From: Cannabis sativa | Lineage: Eukaryota; Streptophyta; Magnoliopsida; Rosales; Cannabaceae | NCBI RefSeq assembly: GCF_029168945.1 | Contig: NC_083604.1 | Coordinates: forward strand, 44,139,686-44,203,685 | Length of the DNA: 64,000 bases | Direction: 5' to 3' | Part shown: positions 24,646-35,828 of the stretch, piece by piece | How the letters are laid out: every line of letters starts with the position of its first letter | How positions within the stretch are numbered: position 1 is the first letter of the stretch | Program-made: the position numbers and the translations under genes | The notes under the pieces: generated by a model | What the model was told of the DNA's origin: nothing | The model's database searches: none | The model's input: the letters and a program-made list of their open reading frames with translations, nothing else

Positions 24646-25851
24646 CTATGTATCCTCCATGGTAGAATCCGAAATCGCAGTTTGTTTAGCACTTCTCCAA
24701 ACTACTGCTCCACCCCCAAGAGTAAACACCATCCCAGATGTAGCTTTCCTGTCTTCAAGACATCCCTGAAAATCTGAGTCTGTATAGCCTAAGGGATTCA
24801 AAGCACCACCCTTGTAGACTAATACATAATCTCTTGTACTCTTTAAGTATTTCAAAATATACTTAACAGCGTTCCAATGTACCCTTCCTGGATTTGACTG
24901 ATACCTGCTCACGATTCCAACTGCATAGCAGATGTCAGGTCTAGTGCATAGCATATCATACATTAGACTTCCAACTGCAGAAGCATAAGGAATTTTGGCC
25001 ATGTCTTCTATCTCTTGAGGATCAGTAGGACACTGTTCCTTAGATAGACGGATACCATGTCTAGAGGGCATGTTTGCCCCTTTGATATTGGTCATGGAAA
25101 ATCTCTCAAGAACTTTGTCAATGTAAGCTGTTTGAGAGAGAGCAAGGGATCTGTTCTTCCGGTTTCTAACAATCTGAATACCAAGAACATAGGCTGCCTC
25201 ACCCAAGTCTTTCATGTCGAATTGAGTGTCAAGCCATTCCTTGATGTGAGTCATTTTCTTGACATTGTTTCCAATGATCAAAATGTCATCAACATAAAGG
25301 ACCAGGAATACTACTACTTGGTTTTCCTTGAGTTGGTAAACACAAGGTTCATCTTCATTCTGATGAAAGCCGTAGGTCTTGATGATCTCATCAAACCTTT
25401 TGTTCCATGAGCGAGAAGCTTGCTTAAGCCCATATATGGACCTATTTAATTTGCAAACTTTATTCTCCTGCCCAAGAAGAACATAACCTTCTGGTTGCTC
25501 CATATAGATGGTTTCTTCAAGAAGCCCATTAAGAAAGGCTGTCTTGACATCCATTTGCCAGATTTCATAATCTAAAGCGACAGCTATGGAGAGAAGAATT
25601 CGGATGGATTTGAGCATGGCAACAGGACTAAAAGTTTCCTCATAGTCCACACCTTCTCTTTGGGTATAACCCTTGGCGACCAGTCTAGCTTTGAAAGTTT
25701 CAACTTTGCCTCTAGCACCTCTTTTCTTCTTGTAGACCCATTTACATCCAATTGGATGAAAATCTTCAGGTGGTTCTACATATTCCCAGACTTTGTTCTT
25801 TTTCATGGAATCCATATCGGCTGACCATCGCTTCCGTTGCGGACTTGCCAT
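24646..25851 (-). pseudogene. Copia reverse transcriptase and N-terminal RNase H
   Basis: Open frame of 401 codons. Seen: WVYKKKRGARGKVETFKARL, QMDVKTAFLNG (first catalytic Asp), the catalytic YVDDILIIG, PYASAVGSLMY, RPDICYAVG, then RNase H start YTDSDFQGC and a Glu in DSTMED. It is preceded by an in-frame TAG (25855-25857) and ends by frameshift near 24650. RT itself shows no lesion. This enzyme copies the element RNA inside virus-like particles. Confidence 0.93.
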
Positions 25852-25854
25852 TGC

Positions 25855-26238
25855 CTATTTATAGGTCAATGGGTCGTCATCAATACCGTCACCAACGACC
25901 ATATTGATTTCACCATCCAAGCCATAACGAGATGGTTTCGTAGAAACCCTCCCACTACGACGAGGAGCGGTGACTTTCTGAACAGGAGCTTTAGTAGTAG
26001 TTTTCTCAGTTGCTACAACTGAGGGAGTGGGATGTTCCTCTTCTTGAGTAGAAGAAGATGGTACATTTGAAGGAACAGTATCTGTGAGCATTTCCTTTAA
26101 TACAATTTCACTTTTCGGTTTGTTGTCTTTCATATAGTTATCTTCAAGGAAGATAACATTTGTAGAGACAAACACTTTGTTATCCTTGTGACTATAGAAT
26201 AGTCCACCCCTAGTCTCTTTATAATTTCCGACAAACAT
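25855..26238 (-). pseudogene. Copia integrase C-terminal region and linker
   Basis: In frame with the integrase segment upstream (stop 26251-26253) and the RT downstream (stop 25855-25857), so the three form one interrupted frame. Contains FVGNYKETRGGLFY and VFVSTNVIFLED, usual for the end of Copia integrase, then a Ser/Thr/Glu-rich linker with RRSGR before RT. Confidence 0.85.
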
Positions 26239-26250
26239 GCAAACCTCAGT

Positions 26251-27393
26251 TCACGATTCCAGTTTGCCTTCTTTCTTTCTTAAGACGTGAGCAGGGCACC
26301 CCCAAATCCTATAATGGCGCAAACTAGGTGTGCGACCATTCCATAGTTCGACGGGTGTCTTAGGGACTGCTTTAGATGGAACAACATTTAAAATGTCGTT
26401 TGCCATTTGAATAGCATATCCCCAGAAGGACGTAGACAGAGTTGAGTAACTCAGCATAGACCAAACCATTTCTAAGAGAGTGCGATTTCTTCTTTCTGCA
26501 ACTCCATTCTGCTGTGGAGTGCTAGGGGCAGTATATTGGGATTCAATTCCAAGTTCAATTAAATGATCTTTGAACTGCATATCCATATATTCTCCACCCC
26601 TATCAGTTCGCAAGATCTTTAATGTTTTACCTAATTGGTTTTGAGCCAAAGCATGAAATTCCTGAAACTTTTCAAACGTTTCAGATTTCTTTTGCATTAG
26701 GTAAAGAAAACTATATCTAGAGAAATCGTCAATGAAAGTGACGAAATACTCATAACCTCCTCTGGCTTTTACATTCAGCGGTCCGCAAACATCTGAATGT
26801 ACTAACCCTAGGGGTTCTTTGGCACGCTCTCCCTTTGCAGAGAAAGAACGTTTGGTCATTTTTCCTTCTAGGCAAGACTCGCAGACTGGCAGTTCTCCTA
26901 AGACGACATTTTTTAATGGACCGTCTTTGGTTAGCCTATTGAGTCTATCAAAGCCCATATGACCTAAACGTAAATGCCATAGATAAGTTTGATCATCATT
27001 ATCAATCTCTTTTCTCTTAAGGCTTCTAGGTTTAGCTACATTGAAAAGTTCAGTATTTAGTGAGATTTGAGTATCAGGTCTTAAAACATAAAGCCCTCGT
27101 TCCATGTTTGCAACACATATATGAAATCCATTACGAGAAATTGAACAATTTGAACTCGAAAAATTCAATATATAAAATTGTGTCTGTAAACATGAAACAC
27201 TAATCAAGTTTCTACTAAAATTAGGAATATATAAAACATTCTCTAAAAGTAAAAACTTTTTAGAATTAAACTTGATTCGAGTACATGTTCCACTTGCTTT
27301 AGCCGATACCAACTCGCCATTTCCAACTTTAAGCTTTAACTCATCCGGGTGAAGATTCTCCCAAGTTTCAAGCAAATTTGTAATGAAGAACAT
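26251..27393 (-). pseudogene. Copia integrase with GAG-pre-integrase region
   Basis: Order seen: pre-integrase zinc region (WHLRLGHMGF, then CESC), then the catalytic core with HSDVCGPL (first Asp), FVTFIDDFSRYS, RTDRGGEY (second Asp) and NGVAERRNRTLLEM (catalytic Glu), then FWGYAIQMAN. All three catalytic acids are present. A frameshift near 27360-27390 separates it from protease. It inserts the DNA copy into the genome, producing the 5-bp duplications seen around these elements. Confidence 0.93.
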
Positions 27394-28025
27394 ACATGGT
27401 TAGTAGATCCAGAATCAACAATCCAGGAGGATTTGTCGTTCTCTAAAACACATGATTCAAATACAAAAGCATCACCTTCGTTTGAATTGTCTAGAAGCCT
27501 GGGACATTGTTCTTCTTTATGTCCCTTTCCATTACAATTCGCACATAGAACATGATGTCCGACATTTGTACTTGAAGAAGCAGCTTTGTTGGAGCCCTCA
27601 TGCTTAATCTTCTTCCTCTGATTAAAACTTGCAATGCTAGCAGGTCTCATTGCAATCAGATCCCGCTCATTGGCCCTCAACTCAGACTCGAGTTTGTCCA
27701 TGTCGGAGGAGTTAGGATTGTTCAATAAGTAATACAGAACAAAACTGTTATACTCCTGAGGAAGACTATAAAGTATGAGTTTTACCCATTGTTCCTTTGA
27801 TAAATCAATTCCTAGTAGATTTGCCTTTTGGAATTTCAGATTCATCAACAATAGGTGCGAGTTAATGCAACTACCAGGATGCATTTTCACACTATTGAGT
27901 TCTTTTGCAAAGATACTAACTAGGAGTGGATCGGGATGAGGGTTATTCATATTGGCACTACAACATATCAATAAACAGAAGTAAGGTTTTGGTTCTATAA
28001 ATTCATACACAGGTTCAGAAAACAA
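27336..28025 (-). pseudogene. Copia gag (partial) and protease start
   Basis: Contains the central gag region (LPQEYNSFVLYYLL, LESELRANERDLIA), a CCHC zinc knuckle (CANCNGKGHKEEQC), and the protease active site WIVDSGSTNHVCSS. The first 70-100 gag residues usual for the family are not visible; the frame begins abruptly at a Met that is probably not the true start. The N terminus may have been lost by deletion, or may lie upstream in a frame broken by small indels. Confidence 0.85.
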
Positions 28026-28098
28026 ATAATCACTTATGTTATAAAAATACTAAATCTAACATAGTTTATTTTCCAAGGTTTCCAACGAACTGATACAA

Positions 28099-28236
28099 TG
28101 TCCCGTTTAGGCGAGAGTCAAAGCATCATCCATTGAATAGAGTTGTCAATTCATCGAAAATGTCAAACATTCTAGCAACCTTTTATTCGATCAAGATTGG
28201 AATTCAGCGTTGTCCCGTTTAGGCGAGAGTCAAGGC
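28099..28236 (-). repeat. Duplicated leader motif, Copia element 1
   Basis: Two copies of a motif containing TCTCGCCTAAACGGGACA (minus strand) at 28099-28124 and 28211-28236, start-to-start 112 bp. See matching feature at 47638-47776. Confidence 0.9.
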
Positions 28237-30175
28237 AATTCTATCTTATGAGCTTTTACCATTGTTTCGCATTCTTATAAGTCTTACATAGTCGCCACCA
28301 TTAGGGTGGTCATGAACTATATAAATAAACCTATAAGAATACTTATCTTTCGAGATTAAACGGCGCTAACTTGCTAATGAACGTTCCTCCATTAAGGAGG
28401 ATTACTCACTAAAACAATAGCTATGTAAAACCAACAATGGAGATCGAATTTCTCTTTGATTAAAGCTCATTATTTAAACATGTATTTTGTCTAATCATTT
28501 ATATTCCATATCTCAATAATGAAATATTACAAATTAAAGTAAAAACTTTAATTAAATTTCAAAAATGGAATAATTCTGAAAAAGATCTTATTTAAGTTGT
28601 TTAGAAAATCTAAATACCCAACTTAAAATATTCTTCAAACAATGACTTAATTAAATATTACCAATTAAGTAGTAACCACTTAATTTAGAAGATATTCCAT
28701 TTTAAGTTCCCATATTTAGAAAATATCAACTTAAAAAAATATCTAAAGAATCTTAATAACCAATTGCCAAAATTCCTCAACTTAATTTATAATAGGAAAT
28801 TCAAAAATATTCAAATCTAAGTTGATCTGATAGATTTAACTAAATCTCAACTTAAATAGGAATATTTAATGAAATTATAAAATTAAGATTCAGAAAGAAT
28901 TTATATGGTTATAATTCCATATTTAATTAAAAACAAGAAAAATACATATAGCTTTCCAGAATATGACTATTCAAACTATGTTTTTCTTAAATTAATTTCA
29001 AGAAACAATGAAATTAATTATGTTGCTAATCAATATTTTATTAGGTCAAACTAATATAATTAACCTAGCACAGTTATCCAAATCAAGCAAATGGGCCTTC
29101 ACAATTGGGGTTGTTCATGTGAGGGGGGGCTGGGTCCAGTATGTCGCACCCACTTCTAAGGCTCCCATCTCTCACATAAGGCCCAAAAGAGAGGAATTTA
29201 ACCTTACAATGAATAACTGTTATTAATTGAATAGGCTCACAACTAAATGAGCCTAAATAAAATCTATCAGTTATGATATTTTATTTAGCAACAACCACCT
29301 ATATGTATCTATAATAGAAATTAAACATATAGGCTCACACAGGCATACATATTTGGATGGATCCTATCATGTTGCTACGTCATACACAGATGAAAGAATT
29401 TTGTAAAAATTACCTGTTACAAATTATTTACTTGATCTATCGTCAATTGAACCTTTGGTTAAAACTAGATCATCTGATCTATTATCAAGTTAACCAAGGC
29501 AATTTAGATCAAGCAATAATAGGTTTTAGAAAACTTACAAACAATCTAAAACACATACTCCTCCAACAAGGTTAGATTTGGATAGTTGGATGTAGGATTT
29601 ATTTAATTTTAATCATTTATTTCGAAAAATAAAATAAAATTAAACCTACTATTTTGAAAAATTAGGTTTTGGGTAACCTAAATGTCATTTCAAAATAAAT
29701 TGCTAACTTTCCTTTTAAATTTCATGTTATTTAATAAATTAAATAATAAAATAGAAAAAGGTAAATACATACCCTTTTCTTGTTTTGCAATTTAATTTAA
29801 TTAAAAAATAACAAAATTTAAAAAATTAACAAAAATACCTTATTTCCTCTTTTAAAATTATCATGATTATTGTGATATTATTTTAATTAAGGTCAAGTTA
29901 CCAAAAAAAAATTAATATCTGACCTTAAAAAAAAAATAAAATAATCAAATTTTAAAGGAAATAAGAAAAAGGTAAGCAAAACTTGATTTTTTCCTATTTT
30001 CAAAGTCAAATTACACTAATATCTAAAATTAATTTTAAAAATTAAAATTAATTTATTTCTGATAATTAGATTTGAAATTTGAAAAACAAAAATCAACATA
30101 CAAAACTACACAAAAAATCGGAATTTAATTCCATGAAATAGCATGAAAAATCGAAAAAATTGGAAAATTGGATGA

Positions 30176-30302
30176 CTTGTACGGATGGCATGCTGTGCAT
30201 GGCCATCCGCGCGCGGATCTGGGATGATTGGCCGAGAAATCACGGCGCAGGAAGGCTGCAAGCAGCCATTCCGCGCGCGTGATGAGGTTGCTCGTCACCC
30301 CG
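30176..30302 (-). other. GC-rich hairpin cluster in Copia leader
   Basis: Contains GGATGGC paired with GCCATCC (30183-30208, with inner ATGC/GCAT pairs), GGCTGC paired with GCAGCC over a 2-base loop (30254-30267), and CGCGCGCG runs, inside otherwise AT-rich DNA about 265-390 bases from the primer site. Confidence 0.75.
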
Positions 30303-30550
30303 ATTTTTCCAATTTTCAAAAATTCATAACTAATTCAAATTAAATCGAAATCGAGTTCTGTAAAAAAATAAATTGCTTAGAATTTTCCAAACTATCCAAC
30401 AAAAATAATTACAAAATAAAAACAGTAACCATTTTTCCCAGAATTCACAAACAACATTCAAACATCAATATGACACTCAAAGCAACATGATACCATCCAA
30501 AAAACAAGCAAATCGTTTTAAGTCCAAATTTCTTGCAAGCAAATCAATTA

Positions 30551-30567
30551 CCATGGCTCTGGTGCCA
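30551..30567 (-). promoter_or_regulatory. Copia primer-binding site
   Basis: Minus strand TGGCACCAGAGCCATGG just inside the 5' LTR. It resembles the initiator-Met tRNA complement (TGGTATCAGAGC) except for positions 4 and 6. Confidence 0.8.
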
Positions 30568-30569
30568 GT

Positions 30570-32452
30570 TGTTGGAAGTTATTTTACCAGGAACTTAGAT
30601 CTACTCACAAGTATGTTGATTTAACAACCTAAATATGAACTTCTAAAACGATATGAAATTAAACACATAAGAGTATCAGAAATCTTACAGTGATTGCAGC
30701 GGAATATATATGTCTCCTCCCACTCAGATCTCTAACCCTTGATTCCTTTCTGTAGCAGAGTATAATCAAGATCTGAGCCCGAAAGTCCTTCTTTGTTGTT
30801 TCTGAATTCTACACAGCCTTCCTCACTATGATTGAGGTATTACTTGATGTGTGTGGGCACTACTCTAGCACTCATACATTTCGAAACAGTGAAGAGATAG
30901 AGAGAGAGAGGGTGGCGGCTAGAGAGAATTTTCTGAGAGAAAATTCTTTCAGAATAATGCTGTGAAAAGCTTGTACAGAGATATGTAATTCTGAAGCATT
31001 TGCCTTCTATTTATAGAAGACCACCAAGGGCTATGATTGACATTTTGAACTGAGAAAATCAAGGGGAAAAGGAAGGTAAAGGGGCCGGCCTAGGCAATGT
31101 GGAAACAAGGCTTGCCTCTTTTCCAACTTTCCTTTTCCTACACTTGATAGTTTCCCTTTTTGTGAAATATTGCCAATTCCATTGTTCAACCATATTAATG
31201 ATAAATCTAATTATTTAATAATTAAAAAATAATTATCAAATAATATATTATCATTTATTTTATTAATAATGAAACTAATTAAAGTTTCCTAATTAATAAA
31301 TATGCCCTTCAAAATCTCTATTTACTGTTTTGCCCTTAATAAGTGCTAAATTCTCAAACTGACAAGTCTATCTTGAGAATTTTTAATTAATTAATTAAAA
31401 TCAATTAAATGAGTCCTACAAGTAATATCATCTCAACTAGTGAGGGGACCATGGGTCTATATATCCGAGCTTCCAATAAGCAGATCTAGAATTTACCACT
31501 TAAATTCACTGACTTATTAATTCTTCGTTGAATCCACACATAGAACTCAGAATTGCACTCTCAGTATATAGAATGCTCTATATGTTCCACCATATAGACA
31601 CATTATTAGTTATCCATTGTTATAATCCTAATGTGATCAATGATCCTCTATATGGATGATCTACATTGTAAAGGGACTTAAATTACCGTAACACCCTACA
31701 ATGTATTTTATCCTTAAAACACTTAACCCTGTATAAATGATATTTCAACTAAGTGAAATGAGTACTCAATCATTTATCTCGTTTGGTTAAGCTCGAAGGA
31801 AATCACCCTTTGCTTACTATTCGCCAGATAGAAGCTATAGATTCCATATTTATGTTAGCGCTCCCACTCAATCGCACTACCGTGTTCCCAAAATGTATGT
31901 ATTGCCCAGACTAAAGTTTTAGGCTTAACTAACAAATCAAAGAACACGAATAACACTCTTGAAATTAAGCCTAACCATATCAGGATTTAGATCATGTGAT
32001 CTAGGATCAACTTATGATATTGAATTGAATAGATGTTTACGGTAAGTTTCAAAATCTAATTCAAAGTTCAATATCGGTCCATTCCAATGCATACTCCATG
32101 CATCCAACCTGAGCTTTACTTTATCCTATGTTCTGGAAAGAACATAACATTTCTCCAAATGTAAGTAAACTCTGTTGTAGATTGTCATATCAGTGAAACC
32201 CAGTGTTCTGATAAATCTAGGAATACTTTATTCACATAGTCATGTTTATTTTCCACTGTGTTGACAACACAATAAACATGTTCAAGTATGTGAAAGGGGT
32301 TTGGATGAATTTATAAATCAAATAGACAAGCAATTGATTAAGTGAACCAAAACATACACAAGTGAATGAAAAATTACTTCTGTTACTTTATTGATATAGA
32401 ATAATCTGGATTACATTGAAACAGAGTTTTATTTAGGGCATAAAACCCAACA
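30570..32452 (-). repeat. Copia 5' LTR (element orientation)
   Basis: 1883 bp, nearly identical to 22410-24293. The active promoter copy: TATA word CTATAAATAG on the minus strand at 31007-31016. It ends at 32452 against the target duplication TTATG. Confidence 0.95.
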
Positions 32453-34021
32453 TTATGAACATGTCCCAACTGTCCTGGGAAGTTTAATCGATAAGCGACC
32501 TCCCCAATCCTCTCGATAACCTCAAAAGGTCCAATATACCTCGGGGCTAGCTTACCCTTCACTCGAAATCTCGTTACGCTACGCATAGGAGTAACTTTCA
32601 AGAAGACATAATCACCAACATCAAACTCAACTTCCCGTTGATGGAGATCGGCATAGCTTTTCTGACGACTCTGAACAACCTTAAGTCTTTCTTGGATTCC
32701 ATTAATCTTTTTCAGTGGTACTAGTGATAATTTGGGGTCCGATAGTGACATGCTCATCTGGTTCTGTCCAACACAATGGTGATCTGCATGGTCTCCCATA
32801 TAAGGCCTCATAAGGAGCCATGCCTATACTGGCTCTGTAGCTGTTGTTGTATGTGAATTCCACTAGTGACAAATGTTCTCCCCAACTACCTCCAAAATCC
32901 AAAACACAACAGCGAAGCATGTCTTCCAAAGTCTGTATGGTCCTCTCAGACTGTCCATCTGTCTGTGGATGATGGGCAGTACTCAAGTGAAGTTCAATCC
33001 CTAAGGCTTGTTGCAAGGCCTTCCAAAACCTTAATGTAAATCGAGGATCTCTATCATAAATAATGGTTGAAAGCACTCCATGTAGTCGAACTATATTGTC
33101 TACATAAAGTCAAGCTAGCTTAGTAAGCTTGTAATCCTTCCTGATTGGAATTAAATGAGCAGACTTAGTTAAACGATCAACAAGCACCCAAACAACGTCA
33201 TGCTTCAAAGGTGTCAATGGCAACCGAGTAACGAAGTCCATTGTAACCTTGTCCCATTTCCATTCTAGTATAGGCAAAGGTTGAAGTAAACCTGAGGGTC
33301 TCTGATGCTCAGCCTTTACTTGCTGACATACTATACACTTAGCTACAAAGCTGGCCACATCTCTTTTCATACCTTCCCACCAATATTGTCTCTTTAGATC
33401 TTGGTACATATTTGTACTTCCAGGATGTACAACAAATTTGGATCTATGGGCCTCAATCAAAATGGTCTCCCTAAGTTCAGGGATATCCGCAATAACTAGT
33501 CTTCCCATATGGTATAGATACCCTTCACCATTAACTGTCCACCCGTCTAGTTGCTCACCATCCTGGATTCGGTTCCAAATAAATCTTAGGTTTTCATCTT
33601 GCCACTGACGTTGCTTAACTTGCTGAAGTAGCACTGGTGTAGCCACTATGTTAGAGATACAAGCTAATTCTTCCCCTTCAAAGTATTGCAAGTTATAATT
33701 ACCCATTGTGATTGTCCTTTTCCAGTCCTCAAGAGCCAAACATGCCAAAGTACAATGAGGCTTTCTACTTAGTGCATCAGCTACTACATTAGCTTTCCCG
33801 GGGTGATACTGCAAAGTGAAATCATAGTCCTCCACATACTCAATCCATCTTCTTTGCCTCAAGTTCAAGTCCCTTTGAGTAGAAAGATACTTCAAGCTCT
33901 TATGATCTGAGTATAACTCAAACTTTACGCCATATAAATAACATCTCGAAATTTTCAAGACAAAGATTACCGGAGCAAGTTCTAGGTCATGCGTAGGGTA
34001 ATTCTTTTCATGTGGTTTCAA
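32453..34021 (-). pseudogene. Gypsy RNase H end and integrase
   Basis: Continuation of Gypsy pol on the far side of the Copia insertion. Seen from 34021 down: RNase H end ([49 protein letters not shown]), integrase zinc region ([19 protein letters not shown]), catalytic core with [30 protein letters not shown] and FTYNNSY, and the C-terminal GKLAPRYIGPFEV. Lesions: a stop at 33110-33112, one just above 34021, and a frameshift in an A-run near 32725. The gene then breaks at the TTATG site. Confidence 0.93.
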
Positions 34022-34150
34022 TTGTCAAGAAGCATAGGCAACTACCTTGCCATTTTGCATGAGTACACCTCCTAATCCAGTACCTGAAGCATCAGTGAAT
34101 ACCACATATGGTTCCTCACTATTAGGAACAGTGAGAACAGGCGCCGAAGT

Positions 34151-35293
34151 TCATCTTTCCTTCAATTCTCTAAAAGCTTCTTCGCAACTATCATCCCACA
34201 TAAACTTTACTTCTTTTCTTGTTAACTTCATCAAAGCCATAGCAATTCGTGAGAAATTCTCTACAAAGCGACGGTAGTAGCCTGCCAACCCAAGAAAACT
34301 TCGAACTTCAGTGACATTCTTTGGTCTTTCCCACTGTAGAATAGAGTCTATCTTTGCAGGATCAACGGTAATACCATCTTGAGAAATTACATGGCCCAAG
34401 AACTTGACTTCAGTCATCCAAAATTCACACTTCTCTTTCTTAGCGTATAATTGATGATCTCTCAATGTCTGTAATACTGTTGTCAAGTGTTCAGCATGAT
34501 CCTCACGTATCTTAGAATACACAAAGATATCATCAATAAATACCACCACAAACTTATCCAAGAAAGGTCTAAAGACTCTATTCATAAGATCCATAAATGC
34601 AGCAGGTGCATTCGTTAACCCAAATGGCATTACCAAAAACTCAAAGTGTCCATACCGTGTCCTGAAAGCAGTCTTAGGGATATCTTCTTCTCTAATCCTC
34701 AATTGATGGTAGCCTGACCTCAAATCAATCTTTGAAAAGAACTTTGAACCACCAAGTTGATCAAATAATTCATCAATCCTCGGTAGAGGATATTTGTTTT
34801 TAATTGTCATCTGATTCAGCTTTCTATAGTCGACACAAAGTCGCAAAGTCCCATTAGCTTTCTTGGCGAACAAGACTGGAGCTCCCCATGGAGAAGTACT
34901 ATGTCTGATGTAACCCTTATCCATTAACTCCCCTAATTGTTTTTTCAATTCAGCCAACTCTGCAGGTGCCATGCGATAAGGCGCAATAGAGACTGGTTGA
35001 GCTCCGGGAATCAAATCAATGCAAAACTCGATCTCCCTATCAGGTGGTAACCCTGGTAAATCCTCTGGAAACACATCCGAAAAACCACTAACCACTGATA
35101 TCCAAGGGAACTGGTCTAAATCCCTAGACTCATCATCGATCGCAAACAGATTCCCATAACACTCTAAGTTTCTCTTTCCACCTAAACATGCCCTCAAGAT
35201 AGGATTTTGTCTCACTGCACTCATGTTGGCTCGATAAACAATGAAATCACCACTAGGGGTTAAAAGAGTCACTCTCTTGCGTGAAAAATCCAC
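34151..35293 (-). pseudogene. Gypsy reverse transcriptase
   Basis: 380-codon open stretch. Seen: [57 protein letters not shown] (first catalytic Asp), [13 protein letters not shown], the catalytic [11 protein letters not shown], and [15 protein letters not shown]. It is bounded by in-frame stops at 35306-35308 and 34151-34153; the RNase H start lies between 34150 and 34022. The RT core itself is open. Confidence 0.93.
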
Positions 35294-35305
35294 AATATCT
35301 TGCTA

Positions 35306-35828
35306 TTAAGACAACCAATCCATACCAAGAATTACATCAAATTTCCCCATAGACAACACTAGTAAGTTTCCAGACAACTTGTGTCCCTCGAACACAATAC
35401 AAACTAACCTATATAGGGTGGATACCTCACCATGTCCCCCCATAGGTACACTCAAATGCAATGCAGGACTAAAAGTTTCCCAACTCATGACCCAACATAC
35501 TAGCAAACATCAAAGATATAATGGAATGCGATGCACCAGTATCAAATAACACATGAGCCCAAGAGTGTGAGATAAGAACCATACCATCAACAACTCCCTG
35601 GTCAGCACCGCCCTGTACATCATCAACCCCAAGAGCGTAGGCTTGAGCAGAGGACTTTGCTTTTGCCTTTCCCCTTCCCTGACTAGGATAGCTTGTACTT
35701 GCACTAGACCCTCCACCTTGATTGTACCGTCTTTGACTCCCACTAGAAGCAGGAGTTTGGAAACCTTGTGAGTACCCCATGTTGAACTCTGAACCTTATG
35801 GCCTGAACTGATGTTGATACTGAGACTG
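35306..35828 (-). pseudogene. Gypsy protease region
   Basis: Aspartic protease with the active site LFDTGASHSII and, after a frameshift near 35490, the second half with FDVILGMDWLS. Preceded by a Gln/Ser/Gly-rich gag tail carrying in-frame stops at 35796-35798 and 35829-35831. Cleaves the polyprotein in the intact family. Confidence 0.88.

Larger units (their letters stand above)
28026..30569 (-). other. Copia leader (5' UTR) with structured repeats
   Basis: Very AT-rich 2.5-kb region between the primer site and gag, without credible coding capacity. Inside it are two copies of a 26-bp motif (28099-28124, 28211-28236), a hairpin word CTCCATTAAGGAG (about 28387-28399), and a GC-rich hairpin cluster (30176-30302). 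The same items occur in the leader of the second Copia element, which supports an RNA role such as packaging or dimerisation (inference). Confidence 0.75.
22410..32452 (-). mobile_element. Full-length Copia LTR retrotransposon, minus strand
   Basis: 10,043 bp with two LTRs (22410-24293 and 30570-32452) that differ at only about ten sites, target duplications TTATG (22405-22409 and 32453-32457), a primer-binding site, a polypurine tract, and gag-protease-integrase-RT-RNase H in Copia order. It sits inside the integrase coding region of the Gypsy element in the same orientation. LTR similarity means a recent insertion. The long LTR (1.88 kb) and long leader recall the Angela/BARE group, but lineage was not established. 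Confidence 0.96.

Noticed and set aside
28099..28236. Direct repeats considered as a CRISPR-like array
   Set aside because: Only two copies, in a plant retrotransposon leader, with no cas genes; a retroelement signal is the proper reading.
30125..30319. 64-codon minus-strand frame in the Copia leader
   Set aside because: Coincides with the GC-rich hairpin island; the matching place in the second Copia element has no such frame.
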